From Catenulispora yoronensis (GTDB taxonomy: Bacteria; Actinomycetota; Actinomycetes; Streptomycetales; Catenulisporaceae), in the NCBI RefSeq assembly GCF_039531695.1, contig NZ_BAAAQN010000031.1:1-64000 (forward strand): a DNA stretch of 64,000 bases, in the 5' to 3' direction. The notes beneath the pieces were generated by a model. The model did not search any database. It worked only from the letters and a program-made list of their open reading frames with translations, and was not told where the DNA came from. The position numbers were made by a program, and so were the translations under genes. Below are positions 9,195 to 18,308 of this stretch, one piece after another; position 1 is the stretch's first letter, and each line of letters opens with the position of its first letter.

Positions 9195-9994
9195 CCCGGG
9201 CTTGCTCCTTCTGCCTCGGACGCGCTCGCCGAACGCATCGCTGGGAACCGCGCGCGCTCGGCCCCGGACCGGACCGGGACGCCCTGGTAGGAGTCCTCGG
9301 AGGCCGGGCTCTCGTGCCGGATCCGGTGACCGACCAGGTGGGCCATGTTCCGGACGCCGTCGCGGACCGAGTTGAGCTTCACGTCACCGCCGCGCACGCG
9401 GTACTCGATGTGAGTCTCCGTCACCTTATATCCGGCGAGCACCGCCGCGTTCTTGATCTCCTGGGAGAAGGCCATGCCCGGCGAGCGGACGTCGATCCCG
9501 GCCCAGACGTGCCGGTGGAATATCCACATCCCCGACTGCGAGTCCCTGATGTCGTGCCGGAAGATGAGCCGGCTGACGAAGCTCAGCAGGTGGTTGGCCC
9601 AGAAGTGGGAGTGCTTCATGGCGCCCCGGTTCGCCGAGTGCAGGCGGTCGGTGGTCATGAAGTCCGCGCCGGAGTCGTCCAGCGTGGCGAGCAGCTCGGG
9701 CAGGTGGTCGAACGGGTAGGTGCGGTCGGCGTCGCCGGAGGCGATCACCTCGCCCTCGGCGGCGGCGAAGCCGGCCTTGTAGGCGTTGCCGTAGCCCTTC
9801 TCGGGCTGGAACACGACCCGCGCGCCGCAGCTCCGGGCCAGCTCCCCGGTGCCGTCGCTGGAATTGTTGTCGACGACGACGATCTCCGTCGTCCAGCCGA
9901 GCTCGGCCAACTGCGAAACCGGTATCGAAGCGATTACAGCTTCTATGTTCTCGGCCTCGTTATAAGCCGGGATCACGACCGACAACGATCGCAT
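9164..9994 (-). CDS. Glycosyltransferase family 2 (DPM1-like)
   Basis: A GT-A fold inverting glycosyltransferase of 276 residues. It opens with SLSVVIPAYNEAENIEAVI, has VVVDNNSSDGT for nucleotide binding and ASGDADRTYPFDHL where the DxD metal site lies. The later part (GMAFSQEIKNAAVLAGYKV) matches the dolichol- or polyprenyl-phosphate mannosyl/glucosyl synthase type, so the likely product is a polyprenyl-phosphate sugar donor for membrane glycosyltransferases such as the 889-residue neighbour. The last ~45 residues are a Ser/Ala/Glu-rich extension overlapping the next gene. A GGGGGGA ribosome binding site lies just before the ATG. Confidence 0.88.
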   Translation of the reverse strand: MRSLSVVIPAYNEAENIEAVIASIPVSQLAELGWTTEIVVVDNNSSDGTGELARSCGARVVFQPEKGYGNAYKAGFAAAEGEVIASGDADRTYPFDHLPELLATLDDSGADFMTTDRLHSANRGAMKHSHFWANHLLSFVSRLIFRHDIRDSQSGMWIFHRHVWAGIDVRSPGMAFSQEIKNAAVLAGYKVTETHIEYRVRGGDVKLNSVRDGVRNMAHLVGHRIRHESPASEDSYQGVPVRSGAERARFPAMRSASASEAEGASPGCQTGSGTAA

Positions 9995-10191
9995 TCGAGT
10001 CCCCCCAAAGGAACGGTAAGGCGGCGGACCTTCGCCTCTGTCACCGGAATCGGCAAGTGGCGGAAGGTTACGGCGGAGCTACACATGGTGCTTGTATTCA
10101 GGGGGCACCAGATGACAAGTAGTTCGAGTCCTGCCACAAGCGTTCGAACTTGTCGGGGGCGCCGTGCCGTCGGTGGCGGTCGGCCTCGAAA

Positions 10192-10953
10192 TCATAAGGC
10201 ATCACGCCCTGAAATCCGGCGATGAAGCCGGTAGGTGTAGAGCATTTTGAGAATATGTTTGGAAGTGTGCACTTGCCCGATCCAGATCCTGGGCAGCGCG
10301 TGCGGCCCCAGACCCACCCGGGAGATGACGGCGCAGGCGTAGTCGTAGCCCGCGTCGGCCACGGCCGAGCGGGCCGCGGCGTCCATCGACCCGTAGGCGT
10401 AGCAGTAGCCGGTCGGCGCCTTCCCGAGCATCTCGGTGAGCTTCCGGCGGCTGTCCGCCACTTCCTCGCGCAGCACGTCCTGGTCCGCACCGGCCAGTTT
10501 GACGTGCATCGAGCCGTGCGAGCCGATCTCGAACCCGGCGTCAGCCCAACGCCGGATCCCGGACTCGTCCACCAACGGCCAGGGGGTGCCCTCGTCCCAT
10601 TCGTTCGCCCCGCCGAGCCGGCCCGTCAGGACGTAGAACGTCCCGGAGAAGCCGTAACGCTGCAGGATGGGCAGCGCGTTGTCGACAACGTCGGTGTAGC
10701 CGTCGTCGAAGGTGAGGCCGATCAGGCCTCGCGCCGAACCGGCAGCCCGCGCGGCCTGCAGTTCGGCCACCGAGACGCCCCTGAGGCCGCGCCGCTTCAG
10801 CGCCGCCATCTGCTCCTCGAACCGGTCCGGGGTCACGGCCAGGTTGTGCGGGTCGTGCGCGCGGACGCCCACCGAGTGGTACATCATGATCAACGGCAGG
10901 TGCGGCATACGCCGACCTGCCGCCACCGCGTCGCGGGAGAGGGCTTCGGTCAT
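10192..10953 (-). CDS. Polysaccharide deacetylase (CE4/NodB)
   Basis: A 253-residue NodB-homology protein that would remove N- or O-acetyl groups from a glycan. It shows LIMMYHSVG at the start, the metal/catalytic motif GLTFDDGYTD, and EIGSHGSMH carrying the His pair for metal binding. The start is placed at the ATG of MTEALS, preceded by GGAG at good spacing; the reading frame stays open for 84 more codons upstream but that part looks non-coding. No signal peptide is evident, so it may act in the cytoplasm or on lipid-linked precursors. It is the first gene of the polysaccharide cluster, about 200 bases ahead of the GT2 gene. Confidence 0.85.
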   Translation of the reverse strand: MTEALSRDAVAAGRRMPHLPLIMMYHSVGVRAHDPHNLAVTPDRFEEQMAALKRRGLRGVSVAELQAARAAGSARGLIGLTFDDGYTDVVDNALPILQRYGFSGTFYVLTGRLGGANEWDEGTPWPLVDESGIRRWADAGFEIGSHGSMHVKLAGADQDVLREEVADSRRKLTEMLGKAPTGYCYAYGSMDAAARSAVADAGYDYACAVISRVGLGPHALPRIWIGQVHTSKHILKMLYTYRLHRRISGRDAL

Positions 10954-11684
10954 GGAGCTCCGGCACCAATGCAAGTCGATACGGCTGGGATGCCAGGCAG
11001 CATATGCCAAGGCGGGCCGGGTTTTGACCCTCGGGGCCGGGTTTGGCGCCGTTATGCACGGAGAGTCAAATCGAACTGTGCTGTTCGTACCTTTTTGCCA
11101 CGACTCTGCGTGGCGGGCAGTCCACCTTGCGAGATTGACTCCGTTTGAGACTTGACACAGTCGCCTGAGGTGACTCACACCTTTTCGCCCGATACGCCGG
11201 GTCACGGCCCACTGACTCAGCGCAGTGCCGGAAAGCGCGGAACGGCCACCCGGAGACGTTCGGACTTCCGACTTTCATCGGGGATCCGGACGGGGCCCGA
11301 TGAATAAGAGCGCTGACTATCTCGCATTACCGGACTGCGATACATAGGGATTGCCTCGATTGACTTGGCTATTGCGCAGCCGCTAGCCGGTGGGCGCCAT
11401 TCGACGCCGCCCCGGCCGCGTCGGGCGAGACCACTCCGTCACCCTGCGTGATCGAGTGGCTACTCAACCCCCTGAACCGCTTTTTTCACCGGCATTTCAC
11501 CGGTGATTCACTGCCCTTTCGCCAACACCCCAAGAGCCATCGAGGCCTGACATCAATACCTGCGCAACAACAGCACTCCTCGATATCCCGCTGACCACCA
11601 CGGATTACCTGATCGTTAGAGCGGCATTAGAGGCCCCGGCGACGTTGAAAGCGTCCAAGACAAACTTCGACCAGAAGGAAGTCC
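10954..11684. other. Divergent intergenic region
   Basis: About 730 bases between the deacetylase gene (minus) and the peptidoglycan-binding gene (plus). It must hold promoters for both. It contains TTGACA-like hexamers near 11150 and TTGACT near 11360, but no complete promoter pair could be assigned with confidence. No RNA gene was recognised. Confidence 0.4.
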
Positions 11685-12074
11685 ATGCGACTCTCCAAGC
11701 GCATTGCCGGCGCCGCCGCGACCCTGGCGTCCGCCGCCGCACTGACGGTCACCGCCCAGACCGGCGCCCACGCCTCCACCACCGCCGACTGGCTCAGCAA
11801 GGGCGACACCGGCAGCGGCGTCTCCTGCGTCCAAGTGGCCATCAACTACGCGCACAACTGGTGGCCGGGCTCGGTCGCCACGGTCCGGACCGACGCCATG
11901 TTCGGCCAGCTGACCGCCAACGGCGTCGTGGCGATCCAGCGGATCTACGGCCTGTCGCAGGACGGCATCGTCGGCCCCCGGACCGGCGACCGCCTGTGGC
12001 AGATCATCCACTCGTTCGACCCGAAGGGCGAGCTGCACCCCGACTGCTACTGGGACCTCCCGACCCTCAGCTAG
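11685..12074 (+). CDS. Secreted small peptidoglycan-binding protein
   Basis: A 129-residue exported protein. The signal peptide MRLSKRIAGAAATLASAAAL is followed by a cleavage-like AHA-S. The mature part (ADWLSKGDTGSGVSCVQVAI through IVGPRTGDRLWQIIH) is a PG_binding_1 domain, a three-helix module that binds cell-wall peptidoglycan. There is no catalytic domain, so it is a stand-alone wall binder or an inhibitor-like protein. The start is backed by an AGAAGGAAG ribosome site. Transcription probably ends at the hairpin at 12139. Confidence 0.85.
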   Translation: MRLSKRIAGAAATLASAAALTVTAQTGAHASTTADWLSKGDTGSGVSCVQVAINYAHNWWPGSVATVRTDAMFGQLTANGVVAIQRIYGLSQDGIVGPRTGDRLWQIIHSFDPKGELHPDCYWDLPTLS

Positions 12075-12138
12075 TCCGTCAAAAGGGCGAGCGGTCGATC
12101 AACGAGCGACCGCATCGCGATCAAGCGAATAGCGAAGC

Positions 12139-12170
12139 GGCGCCCGGTCGGGATTTCCCGGCCGGGCGCC
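12139..12170 (+). terminator. Hairpin terminator after the peptidoglycan-binding gene
   Basis: Two 15-base arms (12139-12153 and 12156-12170) pair along their whole length with one G-U wobble and a TT loop. There is no strong T tract, which is common in actinomycete terminators. Confidence 0.75.
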
Positions 12171-12317
12171 GTCGCCTTCGGCCCGACGACTTCCGCACAT
12201 CTCCGAGAGTTCGCTCTGATGACAGGCTCCCGCCTTCGAGGGTTTCTCCCGACTCACAGTCCGCCCGCGCATCAGAGATCCTTTGGGCCGCACTCACAGC
12301 GCCAAGATCGGAGTGGG

Positions 12318-12923
12318 ATGTCGGACACCGCACCATTGACCAGACGATCAGTGATCCGCATAAGCTCCCTGACACTCGGAGCCCTCGTCCTCGCGGGATG
12401 CTCCGACTCGGGAACGACCGGCGCGCCGGGAACGGCGGACGCCACCGGGCACACCGGAGGGTCGGGGCTCCTCAACGGGGCTCCCAAAGAACCGCCGCAG
12501 CTCAGCGCATGGCTCGTCGGCACCTGGACCGGCTGGATCACCTTCCGCACGATCCGGATGACGATCGAGCTGTCACCGGGCAAATGGCGCTCCACCAACG
12601 CGCCGGACCAGGAGCAGCGGTCCTCCACCTACGGCATGCAGCCCGGGCACTCGGTGTTCGGCGACTGGGCCCTGAGCCCGGACGGCGGCACGATCGTCGT
12701 GACCAGTTCCGACCCGAACATGAACGACGAGCTCGGGAACGGCGCGTCCGTCAGCCTCAGCGGGCTTCCGGCGCGCGTGGACACCCCCGGCTCGGCGACT
12801 CCGCACTCCCGCACCAGTGACGACAGAGACAACTACAGCCTCGACTTCGACGTCTCGTGGGACGGAACAGTGCTGACGGCCACTCTGAAAGGCAGAAAGT
12901 GCATGGAGATGCGCCGCGCCTGA
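12318..12923 (+). CDS. Tat-exported lipoprotein, unknown function
   Basis: A 201-residue lipoprotein. The N-terminus has a twin-arginine motif (TRRSVIRISS) and a lipobox LVLAGC, so it is probably exported folded and lipidated at Cys. The mature part (SAWLVGTWTGWITFRTIRMT onward) is beta-rich, lipocalin-like in feel, but no family was recognised. The start is set at the ATG of MSDTAPL, 33 codons into a longer open frame, because the Tat signal then sits at the N-terminus and GGAG lies upstream. Confidence 0.75.
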   Translation: MSDTAPLTRRSVIRISSLTLGALVLAGCSDSGTTGAPGTADATGHTGGSGLLNGAPKEPPQLSAWLVGTWTGWITFRTIRMTIELSPGKWRSTNAPDQEQRSSTYGMQPGHSVFGDWALSPDGGTIVVTSSDPNMNDELGNGASVSLSGLPARVDTPGSATPHSRTSDDRDNYSLDFDVSWDGTVLTATLKGRKCMEMRRA

Positions 12924-12929
12924 CCGGGT

Positions 12930-13586
12930 TCACTCCCTCGGCCGGCGCTGGAAGGTCATGTGCACGACGCCGGCGGGGCTGGAGACCGACTCGATGTCGA
13001 ACCGCTCCTCCAGCCCCTCCAGCCCGTCCCACAGCCGGACCCCGCGGCCCAGGATGATCGGCACGACCACCACGTGCATGAGGTCGATCAGGTCGGCGGC
13101 CAGGAAGGCGCGCACGGTGGTGGGGCCGCCGCCGATGCGGACGTCGAGGTCGCCGGCCGCTTCCCGGGCCTGGCGCAGCACCTCCTCGGGCTCCGCGGAG
13201 ACGAAGTGGAAGGTGGTGCCGCCCTTCATCTCGACCGACGGCCGCGGATAGTGGGTCATGATGAAGCACGGGGTGTGGAACGGCGGCTCCTCGCCCCACC
13301 AGCCGTTCCACTCCTCGCTCTCGTCCCACGGGCCCTGCTGCGGCCCGAACTTGCGGCGGCCCATGATCTCGGCCCCGACGCCCTCGTTCCACGCGGAGGC
13401 GATCATGTCGTCGACGCCGTGGCTCCCGCCGCCCGGGCCGAACATGCCCTGGAACGTGCTGGTGGCGAAGAACCACTGATGCAGACGCTGGCCGGCGTGG
13501 CCGAACGGCGCGTCGAAGCTCTGGCCCTCGCCGGTCGCGAAGCCGTCGAGCGAGATCGTGAAATTGTGAACCCGGACCAGCGGCAT
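12930..13586 (-). CDS. Dihydrofolate reductase family protein (RibD C-terminal type)
   Basis: A 218-residue protein of the RibD_C/DHFR-like fold, which binds NADPH. It begins VRVHNFTISLDGFATGEG, the usual 'SLDG' start, and has EIMGRRKFG and DLDVRIGGGPTTVRAFLAADL, matching the pyridine-nucleotide Gly-rich region. Such proteins are common in actinomycetes and mostly have no known substrate. It is a single gene ending 7 bases from the stop of the convergent lipoprotein gene. Confidence 0.85.
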   Translation of the reverse strand: MPLVRVHNFTISLDGFATGEGQSFDAPFGHAGQRLHQWFFATSTFQGMFGPGGGSHGVDDMIASAWNEGVGAEIMGRRKFGPQQGPWDESEEWNGWWGEEPPFHTPCFIMTHYPRPSVEMKGGTTFHFVSAEPEEVLRQAREAAGDLDVRIGGGPTTVRAFLAADLIDLMHVVVVPIILGRGVRLWDGLEGLEERFDIESVSSPAGVVHMTFQRRPRE

Positions 13587-13768
13587 CGCTGTGGCTCCTT
13601 GCCCTACTGCCCATCGGCATATGCGGTCATGACGCCGATGCCTGTGTCGAGTTCACCGCCTGGTCCCGCTGGCGAGCTCGAACGTCGCTCACAGATTGCT
13701 GCCTCGGCCCTGCCGACTTTAGTGATCGACGCGGGCGCGCGCGGGCTTGACGCGCCGCAGTGATCAAC

Positions 13769-14284
13769 TCAGTTGCCGTAGCGGTACCGAGTCTGGCTGT
13801 AAGGGCTCTTACCGAACGCCAGGATCTTCGCCGGCACGACCGCGAAGACGAGGATGTCCCCGCTCGGACCGTCCTCGTCGCGGAACGCGTCATCGGTGAC
13901 CTCGTAGGTCCAGTCAAGCTTCGACTTCCACAGCACCGCGAGCTGTTCGAGGCGGGACCGGTCGGTGACGCGGACCGCGTCCCCTTCGACCACCACGTCG
14001 AGCCCTTCGCGGAAGTGGTTGGCACCGGTACTCAGGACGCAGTGGGAGTTGGAGCGCAGGTTCACGGCCTTCTGCTCCCCGGGACCGGTGGCGAAGTGGA
14101 GCACGCCGTCCAGCCACACGGTCGGCAGCGGCACGACGTGCGGCCGGCCGTCGCCGCGCACGGTGGACAACCAGAACATTTCAGAGCTCGACAACAGTTC
14201 GGCCACCTCGGCCCACGGCCGGGCGGTGGCGCCCGGCTCGCTGAAATCCCCGTTGAACTCCACGGTCGGCTCGGCCTGAGACAT
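13769..14284 (-). CDS. Pyridoxamine 5'-phosphate oxidase-fold protein
   Basis: A 171-residue split-barrel flavin/F420-binding protein. MFWLSTVRGDGRPHVVPLPT is the classic PPOX strand pair; GPGEQKAVNLRSNSHCVLST follows. The C-terminus (VPAKILAFGKSPYSQTRYRY) matches the F420-dependent 'TIGR_F420' subgroup seen widely in actinobacteria. The start is set at the ATG of MSQAEP with AGGAGAG upstream. It is a single gene with no informative partner. Confidence 0.82.
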   Translation of the reverse strand: MSQAEPTVEFNGDFSEPGATARPWAEVAELLSSSEMFWLSTVRGDGRPHVVPLPTVWLDGVLHFATGPGEQKAVNLRSNSHCVLSTGANHFREGLDVVVEGDAVRVTDRSRLEQLAVLWKSKLDWTYEVTDDAFRDEDGPSGDILVFAVVPAKILAFGKSPYSQTRYRYGN

Positions 14285-14404
14285 CAGTGCTCTCCTATGC
14301 GGTGTCGTGATCGGTGGCGCCATGATCAAAGAGGAGGATCCGGGCGGAATCCTCCTATATGATCCTGCCACGCCGCCGCGTCCCACGGCTTCGCCGCCAA
14401 GATC

Positions 14405-14484
14405 ACGCGCCGATGTGGAGACTCACGCGCCGACGTAGAGACTCACGCCGCGATGTGGGGATTCACGCGCCGACGTGGAGATGC
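14405..14484. repeat. Four tandem 20-bp repeats across the CHAT gene stop
   Basis: Four near-identical 20-base units (14405, 14425, 14445, 14465) with a shared ACGCGCCGAYGTGGAGACTC-like core. The fourth unit and one base of the third lie inside the CHAT gene, and its stop codon (14463-14465) falls on the junction. On the coding strand each unit contains the HVGA-stop sequence, so the array looks like duplication of the gene end. Confidence 0.8.
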
Positions 14485-17400
14485 GACGCCCACAGGCTCG
14501 GCACCTTCGGATGGGCTCCGCGCAGCCGGCGCACGGCGTCGTGGAGCGCACGTGCTGAATGAGCAGCGTCGGGGCCGAGGCCGTTCGAGTGATCCAGCAA
14601 CAGCGAGTAGAACGTGTCGGCGAGCGCGCCGGCGGCGGAGTCCGGGATGTCCCAGAGGGTGCCGATGACCCGAGGAAAGCCTGCGAGCTGGAATGCCGAG
14701 GTCAGATGGATCGCCTCGTCCATCAGCGTGGGGCCGTGGAACGCCGTGCGACAGGCGGAGATGTAGGCCAGGTGGGAGTTCGTGAGGCGGATCGAGGCCA
14801 GCGCGGCGACGGTGAGCGGGGACGACGCGTGGTCGTGAAGCAGGAGTCTGCTTTGGGAGGGATCTTCGGGGTCGTATACGCCGTGGCAGGCGAAATGCGC
14901 GAAGGAGCAATTTGGAAGAAGGTCCAGGACGGCTTGTCGGGTCGGGACGACGGATCCTGGGTGGTCGGCCGCGGGTTCGACGAGGATGACGGGATTGGGC
15001 AGTCGGGCGGCGACCTGGGCGGCTTCGTCCGCGGCGTGGGGCAACGCAGCGAGCTGATCGAGACCGGGGGTGACGGGCATGGCGACGATCAGCGAGCGGG
15101 CATTGGTCGTACCGGAGGAGGCGGTCTGACGACGGGCATGTGCCAGCGCGCGGATCGTCGGCGTGTAGGAGGAGACGACGCGGTCGAGCACGGACTGCCC
15201 CGTCGCTGTGGGATCTTCGAGTCCTGCCGCATGCAACGGCAGCAGGCCCAGAAGTCCGCCGGTGGCCCACCACACTCGCGGCCAGGTCCCACCCTGAGGG
15301 GAGTCGTGATAGCCGAGCGCATCGAGTACGGGCTCGGCGGCTACTTCCCACAGCCATTCCAATACGGCTCGCATGCCGGCCGAGCCCGTCTTGCGGTCCG
15401 CCGGGGTGAGCTCGGGATCGCTGGCGATGAGCAGGCCCATGTGGAACGTTCGGATGATCTCGATCAGGTCGCTGTGGTCCAAGCCTGGGAGTCGTACGCA
15501 CCGCACACCGTCGGTGGTCAGCAAGAGCGCGTCGCTGCGCCGGGCGGCGATGTTGAACGTGACGATGGGGCCGGCCGAGGCCTGCGCGAGCAACTCGTCG
15601 ACTGCGGGAAGGCCGGCGAAGGTGCTGAACCCGTCGAGCGCACGGATGGCGGCCAGCAGGGCCTCGAACTCCGCGGACACCGCGTGCCGGTCGTGCTGGT
15701 CGCGCTGGTCGTGCCGGTCGTGCGGGTCGTGCTGGTCGCGCGGATCACGCTGGCCGCGCCGGTCGACGGATGCCGATGGGGCGAGCGGCTCCACGGCCTC
15801 GTCCAGTAGCTCGCGAAGCGCGGCGTAACGGTTGGCGAGTTCCGGGTGGTGTCGGCTCAGCTCGGCGAAATCACTGCGGATCTCCAGCGTCTGGGCGAGC
15901 AGCACACCACGCCCCGCCTCCAGCAGTCGGAGCGCTTGCGCAGGCCGCTGGTGTTCGGGAATCCGGACGTCCTCCAAGGCGAACGCGGCCGCCTCCGATG
16001 CGAGCCCGGTGAGGCCGCCGAGTGCGTGCTGTTGATCGGATCGTTGCAGGAATCGTGGGGTAATGCGCGGGAGCAGTCCGACGGCGGTCGCCAGCGCGTC
16101 AGTGACGGCCTGCGCATCGTCCTCCGCCGTACTCCACAACGCGGCCACCAACGCGGACCGGGCCCGCGTCGATGGCCGGGCGCTTTGCACCTCCACGGCA
16201 GCCAGGTTGCAGGCCACTGCATGGCGAAGATAGGAGTCGCCATCAGCGTCCCCGGCCGCCTTGGCATGCTGGTGCCGGGCGGCCAGGACCATGGCCAGGT
16301 TCGAAAGGATCGTCGCACGGACCGGCCGATCATCAGGACAGGCCTGAAGGGCACGCCGGAGAACGGCGACGGACTCGTCCAGATCCCGAAGGTCCTGGAA
16401 ACGCTCGAAGCGGTACCAGAGCACCTGCCCGAAGTTGGACAGCATCCCGAGGTGTTCAGCGCGGTCGAGGTTGCTGATCCGGGTGACCACCCGCCCGGCG
16501 GCGACGGCTTCTTCGAGGTCCTCGTCCGATCGGGAGTGGCCGAACCGGGCGCTCAGCGCCGTCGCCAGGTTGGTCGCGTAGCCCGGGTGGTCGGGATGGC
16601 CCTGCCCGGTCTGCTGGACGGCGAGGCGGCAGAAGGCGACGGCCTCGTCCACGTCCTCGATCGATCGGGTGCGGTAGAACCGGGTCAGCAACGCGCTGCC
16701 GACGTTGCCGGCCAGGCCGGCAGCCAGAACGCGGTCGCCGCCGGCCGCCCGGAAGGCATTGCGGAGTTCCTCAATGGCCTGATCCAGGTCGTGCAGCGAC
16801 CCGGTGAAATCGGACCGGGCGATCAAGGCCGTGCCCAGGTTGGACAAGCAGATGGCCCGGTCACGATCGCCGTTCTGCGGCGCTGCGGTTGCTGTTGAGG
16901 CCGCCGTTGACGCTGCCGTTGACGCAGCCGCGGCCACGGCAGCAGCTTTCCGGTGCGCCGTGATCGCCTGGTCCAGGTCGTCGAGCGTGCCCTGGCGCCG
17001 GAAGCGTAATTCCATCGTCTTCGCGAGGTTGGTCAGGCGACCGGCGTACCCGGGTTCGGACTCAGGCGTCGCCTCGACCGACGCGCGACCGGCGGCCAGC
17101 GCCTCGTCGAGGTCGGCCGGGTCCCCGGTGTAGCCGTATCGGATCGACAGCGCGACGCCCAAGTTGGACAAGGGCGCGGCGGAATCATCGGCCAAGCACT
17201 CGATCGCTTCCCGCCCGGCAGCGATCGCCTCGTCCAGGTCCGCCAAGACCCCGGTCTCCTCGAACTGCTCCCGCAGGCGGTTCCCGAGCCCGGTCAGTGA
17301 TGCTCCGAGTTCGATCAGGTTCCTGCTGTGGTCGGGATGCCCCTCCGGGATGGTGGCCAAGGTCTGACGCAGGACGGCGACGTCTTGGCGGAGGTCCGAT

Positions 17401-17777
17401 ATCGAGGTGGTGCGTACGAGTCGCGGCTGCCCCGACGCAGTACCCTGCGGGACGATGAAGGGGATCAGGCTCTCTGGCAGCGGAGGCATGGGATCCGGTG
17501 CTGTCATATAGACGATCCGTAGGTGCCGGATCGCGGCCGCGAGTTCGTCCTCACCCTGGCCGTCCGGCAGGGCGTGGTAGCGATACCACCGGGCCCAGCC
17601 CATCAGATAATTGACTTCGAGGGCTGCCGGGTGGTCGCTCAGCTCGGCGAGCATCAGGTCCAGGCCCCGGATGTGCTCGGCGGCCTCGGCGGACAGCAGG
17701 AGGTCCAGGCGGCCGAATTCGGCAGACCGCTTGAGCAGCGTACGAAGCGCGGCCAAGTGCTCCTGCCAGAGGTCCAC
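14463..17777 (-). CDS. CHAT-domain caspase-like peptidase with TPR repeats
   Basis: A 1104-residue protein. Roughly the first 600 residues carry tetratricopeptide-like repeats of the 'LDEAI..R.A...L.NLG..L..R' kind (for example NLGVALSIRYGYTGDPADLD). A charged Asp/Arg/His/Gln repeat follows, then a C-terminal CHAT domain with both catalytic motifs: FAHFACHGVYD (His) and LAYISACRTAFHG (Cys). It is probably a cytoplasmic cysteine protease activated through its repeats. The start is taken at a GTG followed by DLWQEHLA, preceded by GGCGGGG; the frame stays open for 355 more codons but that part overlaps the divergent genes and has no protein character. Its neighbours suggest a conflict or signalling module. 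Confidence 0.85.
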   Translation of the reverse strand: MDLWQEHLAALRTLLKRSAEFGRLDLLLSAEAAEHIRGLDLMLAELSDHPAALEVNYLMGWARWYRYHALPDGQGEDELAAAIRHLRIVYMTAPDPMPPLPESLIPFIVPQGTASGQPRLVRTTSISDLRQDVAVLRQTLATIPEGHPDHSRNLIELGASLTGLGNRLREQFEETGVLADLDEAIAAGREAIECLADDSAAPLSNLGVALSIRYGYTGDPADLDEALAAGRASVEATPESEPGYAGRLTNLAKTMELRFRRQGTLDDLDQAITAHRKAAAVAAAASTAASTAASTATAAPQNGDRDRAICLSNLGTALIARSDFTGSLHDLDQAIEELRNAFRAAGGDRVLAAGLAGNVGSALLTRFYRTRSIEDVDEAVAFCRLAVQQTGQGHPDHPGYATNLATALSARFGHSRSDEDLEEAVAAGRVVTRISNLDRAEHLGMLSNFGQVLWYRFERFQDLRDLDESVAVLRRALQACPDDRPVRATILSNLAMVLAARHQHAKAAGDADGDSYLRHAVACNLAAVEVQSARPSTRARSALVAALWSTAEDDAQAVTDALATAVGLLPRITPRFLQRSDQQHALGGLTGLASEAAAFALEDVRIPEHQRPAQALRLLEAGRGVLLAQTLEIRSDFAELSRHHPELANRYAALRELLDEAVEPLAPSASVDRRGQRDPRDQHDPHDRHDQRDQHDRHAVSAEFEALLAAIRALDGFSTFAGLPAVDELLAQASAGPIVTFNIAARRSDALLLTTDGVRCVRLPGLDHSDLIEIIRTFHMGLLIASDPELTPADRKTGSAGMRAVLEWLWEVAAEPVLDALGYHDSPQGGTWPRVWWATGGLLGLLPLHAAGLEDPTATGQSVLDRVVSSYTPTIRALAHARRQTASSGTTNARSLIVAMPVTPGLDQLAALPHAADEAAQVAARLPNPVILVEPAADHPGSVVPTRQAVLDLLPNCSFAHFACHGVYDPEDPSQSRLLLHDHASSPLTVAALASIRLTNSHLAYISACRTAFHGPTLMDEAIHLTSAFQLAGFPRVIGTLWDIPDSAAGALADTFYSLLLDHSNGLGPDAAHSARALHDAVRRLRGAHPKVPSLWASHLHVGA

Positions 17778-17862
17778 GAGCGCCCCCGCCTTGTGAGTCC
17801 GACGTCCCGAGCTCAGGATAGTCTCGCAGCATTCTGACTCGAAGGTGCGGTGAGCTGATCGG
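17778..17862. promoter_or_regulatory. Bidirectional promoter region of the CHAT module
   Basis: An 85-base gap between the CHAT gene (minus) and the small Cys-protein gene (plus). It must hold at least one promoter, probably both. No clear hexamer pair was seen. Confidence 0.45.
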
Positions 17863-18306
17863 ATGACTGATGTCAAGCTGGCATTGGCGTACGTCTGTGT
17901 GCACCGGGACGCGTTGCGGCTGGAGTTGGCCGACGTCGAACCGGGCCGGGGCCTCGCAGCCGATCCGGCGTCGCTGCTGGAGGTCCTGGACGCGGCCTTG
18001 GCCGCGGGCGATGCGGTCCAGCCGATTCTGGACGCGATCGACGCCACGCTGCGCGAGGACGGCGATGCGCTGGGGTTGTACGGACGGCTTCGGGCTGATG
18101 CGCGAGGGCTGAGCGTGGCCGGGATTGCGAAGGCGCCTCCTGCGAAGGATGAAGCTGTGCTGGTTTGCCCGGCCGGGTTGTGCTCGCGCGCCCAATGGCC
18201 GGTGCCGGGCGCCAGTGGCGGTGCTGCCGCTACGCCTGGTCCTCGCGGTCTTCCTTCTGAGCGGTGCGCCCTGACCGGCGCTCCCCTCAGCGAAGCACGG
18301 TTGTAG
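17863..18306 (+). CDS. Small CHAT-linked protein with Cys motifs
   Basis: A 147-residue protein, family not recognised. The first ~95 residues are helical and acidic (LRLELADVEPGRGLAADPAS). The last part has LVCPAGLCSRAQWP and, later, ERCALTGAPL, a spacing that could form a degenerate zinc-ribbon. It diverges from the CHAT gene and abuts the membrane-protein gene, a pairing I associate with CHAT conflict loci in actinomycetes (recollection, not checked). An adaptor role is inferred. Confidence 0.6.
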   Translation: MTDVKLALAYVCVHRDALRLELADVEPGRGLAADPASLLEVLDAALAAGDAVQPILDAIDATLREDGDALGLYGRLRADARGLSVAGIAKAPPAKDEAVLVCPAGLCSRAQWPVPGASGGAAATPGPRGLPSERCALTGAPLSEARL

Positions 18307-18308
18307 AG

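Noticed and set aside
14405..14484. Possible CRISPR array
   Set aside because: The units are directly adjacent with no spacers, only 20 bases long, and overlap a coding region.
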